This document shows positions 1 through 8,252 of a stretch of DNA of 40,480 bases, in pieces. The stretch is taken from NCBI RefSeq assembly GCF_023618015.1, contig NZ_JAJKBJ010000025.1:1-40480 (forward strand). Reading direction: 5' to 3'. The translations under genes were made by a program, and so were the position numbers. Origin of the DNA: Legionella maioricensis (GTDB taxonomy: Bacteria; Pseudomonadota; Gammaproteobacteria; Legionellales; Legionellaceae). The notes below the pieces were generated by a model that was not told where the DNA came from, ran no database searches, and worked only from the letters and a program-made list of their open reading frames with translations. Each line of letters opens with the position of its first letter. Within the stretch, counting starts at the first letter, position 1.

Positions 1-6
1 CTTGAA

Positions 7-32
7 AAGCGGCTTAATGGCCGCTTTTTTTT
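7..32 (+). terminator. Rho-independent terminator of an upstream gene
   Basis: A 7-bp stem (AAGCGGC / GCCGCTT) closes a 6-base loop and runs into eight consecutive T residues. This is a classic intrinsic terminator for a plus-strand gene that ends to the left of the window. Confidence 0.8.
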
Positions 33-40
33 ACTGTAGT

Positions 41-80
41 TTGGGCCTTGGCCCAACAGGCTTTTGGGCTAATAGCCCAA
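41..80. repeat. Two adjacent TTGGGCC-type hairpins
   Basis: TTGGGCCTTGGCCCAA (41-56) is a perfect palindrome. TTGGGCTAATAGCCCAA (64-80) is a second hairpin with a 7-bp stem and a 3-base loop. Their arms are nearly the same. A third TTGGGCC copy occurs at 219-225, just before the first gene. Function unknown: they could be backup terminators or protein-binding sites. Confidence 0.5.
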
Positions 81-157
81 CCCACATTAAATAATGAAAA
101 AAGTTTGTGTAACTTCAAATTTTAGCAGACCTTAATGGAGCTATTGATTTTTTAGCA

Positions 158-186
158 AGTTCTTTTCAATCTAGTTGTTCTATAAT
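158..186 (+). promoter_or_regulatory. Possible promoter of the ADP-ribosyltransferase gene
   Basis: A perfect TATAAT -10 hexamer lies at 181-186, 58 bases before the ATG at 245. The -35 region at about 158-163 is poor (AGTTCT), so an activator may be needed. The leader holds a small hairpin, CCTA-TTAT-TAGG, at 224-235, nine bases before the start. No convincing PmrA or CpxR box was identified by eye. Confidence 0.35.
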
Positions 187-244
187 GATCTATATCTATC
201 TTTAGATAACAAAATTTTTTGGGCCTATTATTAGGTACTCTATT

Positions 245-2305
245 ATGAAGAGAAGACTGACGGTAACATCTATTGGTGCGCGGACGGAAGAATCGCGCGT
301 AAAATTATTTGCTGAAGCAGCCCAAGATAAATGGGCAAAAAAATCAGCAGAAATCGAACAAAAGATCATAGAAAATATTCAGTCAGGAGTTTCTTTATCT
401 GCAATTTACAATTTTTCCCGTAAACAGCGGGGGTTGATAGCAGAAGAACAAAAAGACGAGAGTGCTAACCAATTTGGAACAATAAGAAACTCATTGAGAG
501 AGACTCACTATTTAAGGTCAGATAAATATGATGACCAAAACTTTGCAGGGGGCGCTCCTGATTTAGTTAAAAATGAGCTTTTGAAGGTCATCTTATTATC
601 TCAAAAGGAAAAGTTAAAAGTTAGAGTAATAAAGAATCAAAGTGAAGTTGACAAGGTAGTGGCAAAAACAGGACTACACGCTTTGTCTAAGCCTAGTGAT
701 TTGGTAAGCATTACTGAGTTTTCCTATGATAATTCGTTGATTAAAAATTTTAGTAGCTCAACAGGGAATGGTAGTATATTAGACCTTGCACTAAAAGAAC
801 AAATTCCGCCAGATTTAATAACCTATTTATACGTGATTACTACGGAAGATCCGGTAACGCATAAAAAAAATTCCACTGTGCAGATATCAGTAGTACATGA
901 CTTTATGAGTTATGAACTTTATGAGTTTCTGATAGCTGAAAAAGAACAATTATTTAATGAAATCAAGCAAGCCAGTTGTAAGGATGAAGATGCGCTTAAA
1001 AAAATTGGCTTGCTTGCATACGATTTATCGCGGTATATGTTTTTGCAACGTGGTGGTGCTGCAGTTCATGGATGGATTATTCGCTCTTTGGCTAAGTTGA
1101 AAGGTTTTGATCTTGACGTGATTAGAGTTATGGGTCTTCCTTATGATATTTATGCTCAGGTTGTGCTTGATAGGGAACAATATGCAAGGGATTTTGCTGC
1201 AAGTATTAAAGCAGAACAACATAAAAGCGTGCATTTCACATCAAAAACAGAAACTGGAGAACAATTTCCTGAGTTTTCAACCTATGTTTGCAGTAATGAT
1301 AATAGCAAGAGTGATAAGAAGAGCAATTCATTAGCAGGGAATATGAGGTTGAGTTCAACCATTAAATTACCAACACCTCCAGATAAAGAAAGTAGTGAAT
1401 TACCCTATGCTACTTTTTTCTCTAAGCCCGATATGTCCGATAAATATTCACACTCAAATCAAACGATATGCCTTTTACGCGGAGATACCCGGTCTCCTGA
1501 GCATATAAAGTCTTGTGGAGGGTTTCATCCAGTAGCAACTATGGATGCCGAAACTCTTTTACAGCAAATTGATCGTTGTGAAGATCAAGTAGAACTGAAT
1601 AGATTAAATCTGATTTTAGATGATATGCTACTGAAAAAAGTAATTACTGAAGACGAAGTAATTACTATCCAAAAAATAGTTGCCCTGCAAAAAATCATAG
1701 ACACCACCAATGACCAAAAGTTAATTACAGCCTGTAAAGACGACATACAAGAATTAATGGAGCACTTGAGCGATTACCAATCCAATCGTGCAGCAGCTTC
1801 TGCCAATAAAAACTGGGGGAAATCAGAGGTTGAGATGGAACAATTGCCGGGGAATTTTAATAATCCTCTCGACATTGATTTTCATCGACTCACGACCACT
1901 CAGAATATGAGTGGTTTTGTTTCGTTTACTGATTCTATAAGTGTAGCAACTAATTTTTCAACTAAAATATCGAGAATCGCGAAGGATCAAACAGCAGGGT
2001 TTGTTTATTTGGTCAGAGGACGAGGTCTTGTGCATGCGAAATCTATAGAAGTAGGTGAGGGGCAACATGGAGCAGAGAGAGAATATTCTTTACCTGGTGG
2101 TTTGGATTGGAGGGATGTTATCGCTTTTAGAAAAGTGAGTGTTAATGGGGATAATAAATTTTTTGATGGTGATTTATATATTAATACTGAATTTGAAAAG
2201 AACTTTCCTGAGCAGTTACAAGAGGTGCTAAAAGTTATGGCTAATGCCAATGAACAACTTTCCCCTGCCTCTTCAAATCAATCCGGATTTTGTCCTGTTC
2301 TGTAA
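245..2305 (+). CDS. Probable ADP-ribosyltransferase Dot/Icm effector (R-S-E class) with CaaX-like C terminus
   Basis: The 686-residue protein has no signal peptide. Its C-terminal third carries the motif set of cholera/heat-labile/pertussis-type mono-ADP-ribosyltransferases. First comes LLRGDTRSPEHIKSCGGF (410-427), which aligns with the LT-A stretch YRADSRPPDEIK and puts the NAD-binding Arg at R412. Next is GFVSFTDS (557-564), matching the VSTS strand. Last is AEREYSLPGGL (610-620), matching YEQEVSALGG and giving the E611-x-E613 pair. R412 and the SFT strand are about 148 residues apart, roughly three times the LT spacing; a charged helical insertion (about 430-520) fills the gap. The N-terminal 400 residues are not recognised, although LQRGGAAVHGWIIRSL (267-282) looks like a conserved helix. 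The protein ends in CPVL. The ribosome site is weak. Family use suggests modification of a host protein on Arg; the target is unknown. Dot/Icm secretion is inferred. Confidence 0.75.
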   Translation: MKRRLTVTSIGARTEESRVKLFAEAAQDKWAKKSAEIEQKIIENIQSGVSLSAIYNFSRKQRGLIAEEQKDESANQFGTIRNSLRETHYLRSDKYDDQNFAGGAPDLVKNELLKVILLSQKEKLKVRVIKNQSEVDKVVAKTGLHALSKPSDLVSITEFSYDNSLIKNFSSSTGNGSILDLALKEQIPPDLITYLYVITTEDPVTHKKNSTVQISVVHDFMSYELYEFLIAEKEQLFNEIKQASCKDEDALKKIGLLAYDLSRYMFLQRGGAAVHGWIIRSLAKLKGFDLDVIRVMGLPYDIYAQVVLDREQYARDFAASIKAEQHKSVHFTSKTETGEQFPEFSTYVCSNDNSKSDKKSNSLAGNMRLSSTIKLPTPPDKESSELPYATFFSKPDMSDKYSHSNQTICLLRGDTRSPEHIKSCGGFHPVATMDAETLLQQIDRCEDQVELNRLNLILDDMLLKKVITEDEVITIQKIVALQKIIDTTNDQKLITACKDDIQELMEHLSDYQSNRAAASANKNWGKSEVEMEQLPGNFNNPLDIDFHRLTTTQNMSGFVSFTDSISVATNFSTKISRIAKDQTAGFVYLVRGRGLVHAKSIEVGEGQHGAEREYSLPGGLDWRDVIAFRKVSVNGDNKFFDGDLYINTEFEKNFPEQLQEVLKVMANANEQLSPASSNQSGFCPVL

Positions 2306-2594
2306 GTAGAACCTGCCTGCGCTTGATTCTGATATTACTTGTAGCCAAGGGGTAACCAAGGTTTCTTTGGGAAAAGAAAACCTTGATTCCGTTTTACCAT
2401 CAAGGCTACAGATGCTTAAGTTTTTCCGCGTGTTTTTCTTCATGCCTACGTGCCGCGACTTGTTCGCGGCATCCAGAAATTGGAGCCAGCGGGCAAGACG
2501 CAGGACATAGGCGCACAGAGTATTGAGACATAAGACCGCTAAGAAGGTCAAATGTAGATAGGGCAAGTTTTGGGGGAAAATATTCGTTCAGATG
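2306..2594. repeat. Non-coding spacer with imperfect inverted repeat, probably a dispersed Legionella repeat
   Basis: There is no convincing gene in this stretch. It contains an imperfect nested inverted repeat at 2341-2409: outer arms GTAGCC/GGCTAC, inner arms CAAGGTTT/AAACCTTG. A minus-strand open frame of 97 codons covers most of the spacer, but it runs into the 3' end of the effector gene and looks like translated repeat DNA. From general memory of Legionella genomes, similar short frames recur between genes. That recollection was not checked. Confidence 0.35.
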
Positions 2595-3131
2595 TTATTT
2601 ATTTAGATAAAGATTTTTTAATCGTACATAATGGCTTGCAGAATATTCCAGCTGTTCCAATTCTTGTTGGGTTAATTTTCTGGTGGCGCGCGCTGGATTT
2701 CCTAGATATAAGTAGCCGCTTTCTAATATTTTACCTGGAGGCACTACACTTCCTGCTGCTATTATTACTTGTTGCTGGACGTGAACCGCATCTAAAATTT
2801 TGGCCCCCATTCCGATAAGACAATAATCATCCACAGTGCAACCATGTAATACTGCTTGATGACCTACGGTGATTCCTCGACCAAGCAACAATGGTTTACC
2901 GCCTGCAGTGTAAGGACCATCATGAGTAACATGAAGAATGGCGCCGTCTTGAATGCTGCAAGAGTCACCTATAATGATATGATTGACATCACCGCGAATT
3001 ACCGCCATTGGCCAGACAGATACATCATTCCCTAATGTGACATCCCCTATGACCACGGCTGCAGGATCAATATATACTGCTTTGCCTATCTTTGGGTATT
3101 TACCCTGAAACTCACGAATTGAATCAGACAT
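2595..3131 (-). CDS. Gamma-class carbonic anhydrase-like protein (left-handed beta-helix)
   Basis: The 178-residue protein is built of hexapeptide repeats (for example AVVIGDVTLGNDVSVWP), which fold as a left-handed beta-helix trimer. The likely metal-binding histidines are H67 (AILHVTHDG), H91 and H96 (GHQAVLHGC), as in the YrdA/CaiE/gamma-CA group. These enzymes bind Zn or Fe and some hydrate CO2, but many members have no proven activity, so the enzyme name is tentative. Its start lies 5 bases after the gor stop on the same strand, so the two are almost certainly cotranscribed. Length and ends fit the family. Confidence 0.85.
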   Translation of the reverse strand: MSDSIREFQGKYPKIGKAVYIDPAAVVIGDVTLGNDVSVWPMAVIRGDVNHIIIGDSCSIQDGAILHVTHDGPYTAGGKPLLLGRGITVGHQAVLHGCTVDDYCLIGMGAKILDAVHVQQQVIIAAGSVVPPGKILESGYLYLGNPARATRKLTQQELEQLEYSASHYVRLKNLYLNK

Positions 3132-3136
3132 ATTAT

Positions 3137-4492
3137 TTATACCATAGTTACAAATTCTTCAGCGCTGGTAGGATGAATGGCTACTGTATTATCAAAATCC
3201 TTTTTGCAAGCTCCCATCTTTACCGCTACTCCAAAACCTTGAAGCATCTCATCTGCACCGTAACCAATGACATGCAGGCCGATTATTTTTTCCTCTTTAC
3301 CCAAAGTCACTAATTTCATTGCCGTAGGTGTTTTATCATCAGTTAACGCATCATACAAAGGATTAAATCGAGTATGATAAATTTTAATGTTCTCTTTACC
3401 ATGTTTTTCCAGAGCTTCCTGTTCGCTAAGACCCACAGAACCGACTGGAGGATGGCTAAATACTACTGAGCATATATTATCATAATTTAAGCACGCATTG
3501 GGTTGATTGCCGAAAAGCCTATCCGCCAAACGCCGTCCAGCAGCTATGGCCACAGGGGTAAGCGCAGGTGCGTTAGTAACATCTCCTATAGCATAAATAC
3601 CGTTTACGGAAGTGTTTTGGAAGCTATCAACCAGCACTAATCCTTGCGGGTCCATTTTAACTGATATTTTATCGAGATTTAAATGGCTGGTTCTTGGTTT
3701 TCTTCCTACCGCAGAGATAATGACGTCTATATCGTGAATTATCGCGCCACTTCGGCAGACAATTGTTTTTCTCCCATCGCTCTGGAGGTTAATTGTCTGT
3801 GCTTTATGATTGGAGTGAATATTAATTCCTTGCCGTTGCATGATTTCCAGTAACGTATCGCCAAGCATCTGATCAAATCGACTTAAAGGTCTATTGCCTC
3901 TCATTAAGAGATGCGTTTCGCTTCCCAGACCATGCAAAACCCCTGCAAGCTCCACTCCAATATAACCACTACCGATAACAGCTACTTTTTTAGGCTGTTT
4001 GGTCAGAGAAAAAAAACCATCAGAATCGATAACATGGTGAATTCCATCAATTACCGGTAGTGAAGGCTCTCCACCAGTAGCAATAATAATATGTTTCGCT
4101 TGGTAGGTAGCATTTTCAACTGTAATGGAATGTTCGTCATGAAACAGGCCCGCACCATGGAGTAGAGTAATTTTATACTCTTTAAAAAGTTTAGCGTAGT
4201 TCTCTCTTAAGCGCTCAATATAGTGATTACGATTGTTAACCAGTTTATTCCAATTAAGTTTTAAATTGATCGGAGCAAATCCATAATTACTGCATTTATG
4301 AATATTTTCAGCAATCATTGACGCATTAAACATGATTTTTTTAGGAACGCAGCCTAAATTAACGCAAGTACCGCCCAAGTAACTTTGTTCCACAACAGCC
4401 ACTTTTGCGCCATATTTTGCCGCCCTGACTGCACTGGCTATCCCGCCACTGCCTCCGCCCAGAACAATAAGGTCAAACTGGTGTTTTTTCAT
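3137..4492 (-). CDS. gor: Glutathione-disulfide reductase
   Basis: This 451-residue flavoprotein disulfide reductase reduces GSSG to GSH with NADPH in the cytosol. The FAD-binding loop is [11 protein letters not shown] (11-21). The redox-active pair is C43 and C48 in [12 protein letters not shown]. The NADPH Rossmann motif is [11 protein letters not shown], followed by LLMRGNRPL, whose arginines favour NADPH over NADH. A second FAD motif is [17 protein letters not shown]. The C-terminal HPTSAEEF supplies the catalytic His-Glu pair contributed by the partner subunit. Length is normal. It is the first gene of a two-gene operon with the gamma-carbonic anhydrase. With the glutathione peroxidase at 24290, the window holds both a GSSG reductase and a likely peroxidase. 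Confidence 0.93.
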   Translation of the reverse strand: MKKHQFDLIVLGGGSGGIASAVRAAKYGAKVAVVEQSYLGGTCVNLGCVPKKIMFNASMIAENIHKCSNYGFAPINLKLNWNKLVNNRNHYIERLRENYAKLFKEYKITLLHGAGLFHDEHSITVENATYQAKHIIIATGGEPSLPVIDGIHHVIDSDGFFSLTKQPKKVAVIGSGYIGVELAGVLHGLGSETHLLMRGNRPLSRFDQMLGDTLLEIMQRQGINIHSNHKAQTINLQSDGRKTIVCRSGAIIHDIDVIISAVGRKPRTSHLNLDKISVKMDPQGLVLVDSFQNTSVNGIYAIGDVTNAPALTPVAIAAGRRLADRLFGNQPNACLNYDNICSVVFSHPPVGSVGLSEQEALEKHGKENIKIYHTRFNPLYDALTDDKTPTAMKLVTLGKEEKIIGLHVIGYGADEMLQGFGVAVKMGACKKDFDNTVAIHPTSAEEFVTMV

Positions 4493-4706
4493 GAGATCTA
4501 ATTGAAAAATAAAATAATAGTAGCAGGTACTGAACTACTTACCAAATGATTTCCCTTTCTTTGTCTAACTGGGATATTGAAAAAAAGTGCACAATATTAA
4601 TCAATAATACCTTAATGGTAGGATTTATTCGGGTTTTATTGATTATTTTTCACCGCACCCGCTATTTTATAAGGGAGGCAGTGAAGTATTAACCCTATTT
4701 TCTAGC

Positions 4707-5681
4707 TTAGATTTTTGCAAGTAACTCTTGCTTTGTTTTTTCATCCACAAAGGCTGACTCTATGGCCATAGCGGTTATTTTATTCATTATTTCATCACTG
4801 TATTGGTAAGACTCTTGAACCCGCTGATACTCCTTGGCCAATGTAGTGTTCATAAAGGGCGGGTCATCTGAGTTAATACTAATTTTTATTCCCGCATCAT
4901 AAAATTTAGGTAAGGGATGCTCCTTCATATTTTTAAATAATCCTAAGAAGATGTTACTTGTGGGACAAATTTCCAAAGCAATCCCTCTATCTTTTACCAT
5001 GGCCATGGTCTCTGGTGAGTAAATGCAATTTACTCCGTGTCCTATTCGTTTAATAGGCAGATTTTCCATCGCTTCTACCATCCCACCTGCTGGAGCAAAT
5101 TCGCCTGCATGCACAGTGCATTGTAGTCCTGCGTCAAATGCGATTTCATATGTTTTTTTGAAGAGTTTAGGGGGGAAGTTGGCTTCATCTCCGCCTAAAC
5201 CAAAACCGGTGACACAAGGGAATCTGTCTTTATGGGCTTGTCGCGCGACGCGCTCTGCGGCATCTACTCCATAATGGCGTACTGCTGTAATGAGGATACG
5301 CCCCACAATATCAAATTGATGTTTGGCATCATCAATGGCTTGCTGGATTGCTGCCAGATGTTCTGCGGAGGGAATGCCACTTGATTGTTCGGCATGATCG
5401 GGCGAATACATCATTTCTACATAAATGGCCTGCTCCATGGCATTAGCTTTTAAATAATCAAAGGTAATATCATAGTAATCTTGGGGGACTTTGATGACTG
5501 CGGCCAAGGTATCGTATACTTTGAGAAAATCGAGAAAATCTTTAGAGAGATAACTTGTTCCATTTGCGGCGACAAGTCCATCAGGCAGAGTCAGCCTATT
5601 TCTTTTTGCTAATTTTGCTGCCAAATCAGGTGTTATTGTTCCCTCTAAGTGAACATGTAATTCTGCTTTTTTTAAATCCAT
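4707..5681 (-). CDS. add: Adenosine deaminase family protein
   Basis: The 324-residue metal-dependent hydrolase converts adenosine to inosine in purine salvage. Zn ligands are H9 and H11 in AELHVHLEG, the His of TVHAGE (whose Glu is the proton shuttle), and the Asp pair in SINSDDPPF. The GHGVNCIY histidine is also conserved. Residues 47-75 differ from the E. coli enzyme, and some relatives act on adenine or other aminopurines, so substrate is likely but not certain. The gene is single. It is transcribed away from the small plus-strand gene at 5777 and is separated from gor by about 210 bases with no gene. Confidence 0.85.
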   Translation of the reverse strand: MDLKKAELHVHLEGTITPDLAAKLAKRNRLTLPDGLVAANGTSYLSKDFLDFLKVYDTLAAVIKVPQDYYDITFDYLKANAMEQAIYVEMMYSPDHAEQSSGIPSAEHLAAIQQAIDDAKHQFDIVGRILITAVRHYGVDAAERVARQAHKDRFPCVTGFGLGGDEANFPPKLFKKTYEIAFDAGLQCTVHAGEFAPAGGMVEAMENLPIKRIGHGVNCIYSPETMAMVKDRGIALEICPTSNIFLGLFKNMKEHPLPKFYDAGIKISINSDDPPFMNTTLAKEYQRVQESYQYSDEIMNKITAMAIESAFVDEKTKQELLAKI

Positions 5682-5776
5682 TTTCTAGCCTTTTATTACT
5701 TTGTAAGGGTTTAATGGTATTTTAGATGAAAAATCGATAAAATGGTCATTTTAAATAAAGTTATTTTGGATTGATG

Positions 5777-5968
5777 ATGAGTCACAATGATATAGATATA
5801 GATAAAGCGTATGTAAGTCCTTATGATAAGTTTTTATTTGAATTTGATGCAACTCATAAAAAATCCGCTTCACAAATGAAAGAGATTCAAAAAAATGGGC
5901 GGATCGCCGAAATGCGTGATAACAAAGATTATAAAAACGATAAAGGTGAAATTTGGGAAGAGTTTTAA
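5777..5968 (+). CDS. Small conserved protein, resembles the CBU_0585-type family
   Basis: The 63-residue, hydrophilic protein has no membrane segment or signal peptide. It has a compact pattern, AYVSPYDKFLFEFDATH, followed by KSASQMKEI and RDNKDYKNDKGEIW. I recall similar short proteins in Legionella and Coxiella, but no function is known. TTG-ATG-ATG precede Ser; the second ATG is chosen because a weak GGA lies 6 bases upstream, but the ATG at 5774 is equally possible. It is transcribed divergently from add, with about 95 bases between them. The ordered motif argues that it is a real gene. Confidence 0.65.
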   Translation: MSHNDIDIDKAYVSPYDKFLFEFDATHKKSASQMKEIQKNGRIAEMRDNKDYKNDKGEIWEEF

Positions 5969-6284
5969 GCGTAATTCGCTTATTCAATAATCACCGCGAA
6001 TTATTGTTAATCTTGATGCTTAGGGAAATTCAAAGTTAAAACTCAGTGAATTAGTGGGTTTATAAGGCGATCACTGTTGTTGTACATTATTTATTTTCAA
6101 GCAAAAATACTGACTCAATTAAAAAATAGTTAGAGTAAAATAAGAAGATTATTTGAGCTTTATCTACCCCATATCAGTTTAAGCCGCTATGTTCTTTCTT
6201 AAAGAAAATTCCCCATAGTGCTTATTAGAAAATGCAGCACGGGCTTCAATCCGCAGATTACTTAAGAGTCATTTCTGATTCTCG
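5969..6284. other. Gene-free spacer before the ankyrin-type effector
   Basis: This AT-rich stretch has no coding frame of note. A 7-bp inverted repeat (AATTCGC 5973-5979 / GCGAATT 5996-6002) follows the small gene and may weakly terminate it, but no T tract follows. No clear sigma-70 promoter or Shine-Dalgarno sequence is visible before 6285. Confidence 0.4.
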
Positions 6285-8159
6285 ATGGATACATTCATTG
6301 GGGTTAGGATTGATGCCAAAGCCCGAGACATATTTCATGTTGCAAGGCTAGGCTCTTGGCCTAAAAGAGAAATTATCTATATGCCACCACGACCGCACAA
6401 AGATCCTACTATTATTTTAATGAATTACGTCCATTCTGATGGCATAGGTGACTTTCAGCATTTGCTTGATATTGCCAAAGAACTTCATCCTTTAGCATTA
6501 CAATCAGGAATAGTTATCGTTCCTTTGATTTTTTGTCTTGCCAACATAAGAGAAACCGTAGAAAAAAAGATAAATAAATTAAATATTAACTTAAAACCTT
6601 TTATCTTCACTGTAGAAAAAAAACATCCTGAATTGGAACAGCTTAATGAACAATTTTCAAAGTTTATGGACAGCCAAATAGAATTACAAAACAATTTAAA
6701 TAATGCTTTGACTATTTTTCAGATATCTACTGCAACCACGACTTTTCAAAAAAATATTCTTTTAAAGCATTGCTTCCCTAATATCCCTATTGTAAATATT
6801 TCAGAACATTCAGGATTGCGTACCTTTGCAGACTTCAGTTTTGGCGGTTTTGGAGGGGACTCTGATGAACGTGATAAGCCACGAAAAATAAAAAATATAA
6901 ATGATCGATGGATGGGGCTTCAGAGGAGGGCTCAACGCTATGGCATTAAACTAAGACCTCCATTAGCAATGTCTAGAGAAGAGGCATTATTAAGTTTTGA
7001 AGATCAAAATTACTTACATATTTTATTGGGAACAGATGCAACCTCATTAGTTGGAAAAAAAGAAGTCGCTGATTTTATTCAGAAAACACAAATAATACCC
7101 GCTTATTTGCAAAGGGGGACAAGTATCATCAATTTTATTTGGTACTGTATTAAACATGAACAATACTCAGATAACGACATTGTAATTCACATTAATAATA
7201 ATAACGTTTTTAATCTTCGACCATCCAAGATAGTTGATGCTGAAGATTTAAGTGCTGGTTGGTCCTTCTCTGCAAGTAAATCCCGAGTTAGTGGAGGCAA
7301 TGAAGAAATTTTAATGCCCGCATTTGAATTGATGATGCTAGAAAAGGATGTTCAAAAATATAATATTGGCTCAATAGAAATTAATGTCAACGGAGCAGAA
7401 CCGCGTACTATTAGTTTTGGACATTGGTCAGCAACAAAAAAAATCAGAATCTTGGTAGGATTTTATTTGGAAGATGAGGATTATAATAAGTTATATCATG
7501 CCTCAGGGCCAATCATAGCTGTTTCTGGCGATAATACTATTGAGCAAGCTCTGTCTAACAATAAGCTTCCTTTTTTGCAAGATGATAAATATGAGTTTGA
7601 AGAGGAGATGCATGCTTTGTTTCATTTGGCCTTAGAATATTGGCCTGATATGTCTTCTGAACTAAAACTATCCTTTACTCACTATTTTTTAAATAAGAAT
7701 ATGAGATTGGATAATGAGGAGGGAATAGAACAAATTGTGAGGACGGATTGGGAGAAAATGCATGAAGTCTGGCCTTATATTATGGGTAAATTACGCCAAA
7801 ATAATAATATTTATAACCATTTAAAAACGATTTTCTATGAAGCACTGCTACACGCCTCAGCCGAAAAGGGAGATGTGACTTTATTAAATACCATTTATTC
7901 AAATGCTCCTGAAATTGATGTTACTCTGCCAAACAAAATGGGTAAAACAGTGCTTCAAATTGCGAGAATGAATAATCATATCGCTTACGTTCAAGAGCTT
8001 TCCATATTGTTTCCCCGGCAATTGATTGGCGGAGAAATACCACACGTACCTAACGAAGAATCAGACGCGATGGGACAAACGAACTCTTTTTTCCAACCCG
8101 CACTCTCTCCATCCTTATTAGCAGTTGAAGAGGCGAAACAAAGTCAAATTGGCATTTAA
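6285..8159 (+). CDS. Putative Dot/Icm effector: GT-B-like region plus C-terminal ankyrin-like repeats
   Basis: The 624-residue soluble protein is not recognised by name. Residues 43-67 (IILMNYVHSDGIGDFQHLLD onward) look like the first Rossmann strand and glycine loop of a GT-B glycosyltransferase. Residues 386-431 have the pattern of the GT-B C-terminal domain: strand, helix, GPIIAVSGDNTIEQALSNNK, then LPFLQ. This resembles the nucleotide-sugar site of MurG- and EarP-like enzymes, so glycosyl transfer is plausible but unproven. Residues 517-577 contain about two ankyrin-like units (LLHASAEKGDVTLLNTIYSN, then GKTVLQIARMNNHIAYVQEL). The last residues (AVEEAKQSQIGI) are compatible with a Dot/Icm signal. 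The first ATG has no good ribosome site, and no better start is seen. The gene stands alone between spacers. Confidence 0.6.
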   Translation: MDTFIGVRIDAKARDIFHVARLGSWPKREIIYMPPRPHKDPTIILMNYVHSDGIGDFQHLLDIAKELHPLALQSGIVIVPLIFCLANIRETVEKKINKLNINLKPFIFTVEKKHPELEQLNEQFSKFMDSQIELQNNLNNALTIFQISTATTTFQKNILLKHCFPNIPIVNISEHSGLRTFADFSFGGFGGDSDERDKPRKIKNINDRWMGLQRRAQRYGIKLRPPLAMSREEALLSFEDQNYLHILLGTDATSLVGKKEVADFIQKTQIIPAYLQRGTSIINFIWYCIKHEQYSDNDIVIHINNNNVFNLRPSKIVDAEDLSAGWSFSASKSRVSGGNEEILMPAFELMMLEKDVQKYNIGSIEINVNGAEPRTISFGHWSATKKIRILVGFYLEDEDYNKLYHASGPIIAVSGDNTIEQALSNNKLPFLQDDKYEFEEEMHALFHLALEYWPDMSSELKLSFTHYFLNKNMRLDNEEGIEQIVRTDWEKMHEVWPYIMGKLRQNNNIYNHLKTIFYEALLHASAEKGDVTLLNTIYSNAPEIDVTLPNKMGKTVLQIARMNNHIAYVQELSILFPRQLIGGEIPHVPNEESDAMGQTNSFFQPALSPSLLAVEEAKQSQIGI

Positions 8160-8178
8160 ACTAATCAAATTGACAAGA

Positions 8179-8220
8179 GGCTTTACACCTATCTCATTCT
8201 AATGAAATAGGTGTAAAGCC
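8179..8220. terminator. Strong hairpin between convergent genes
   Basis: GGCTTTACACCTAT (8179-8192) and ATAGGTGTAAAGCC (8207-8220) form a perfect 14-bp stem with a 14-base loop. It lies between the convergent effector and phosphate transporter genes, so it probably ends both transcripts. Neither side has a long T tract, so it may instead protect 3' ends. Confidence 0.6.
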
Positions 8221-8252
8221 AATACATTCAATTTTCTCCGTTGACCCAAAAT

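Noticed and set aside
2273..2566. 97-codon minus-strand frame in the spacer after the first effector
   Set aside because: It overlaps the 3' end of the effector gene and an inverted repeat and shows no domain. It is treated as repeat DNA rather than a gene.
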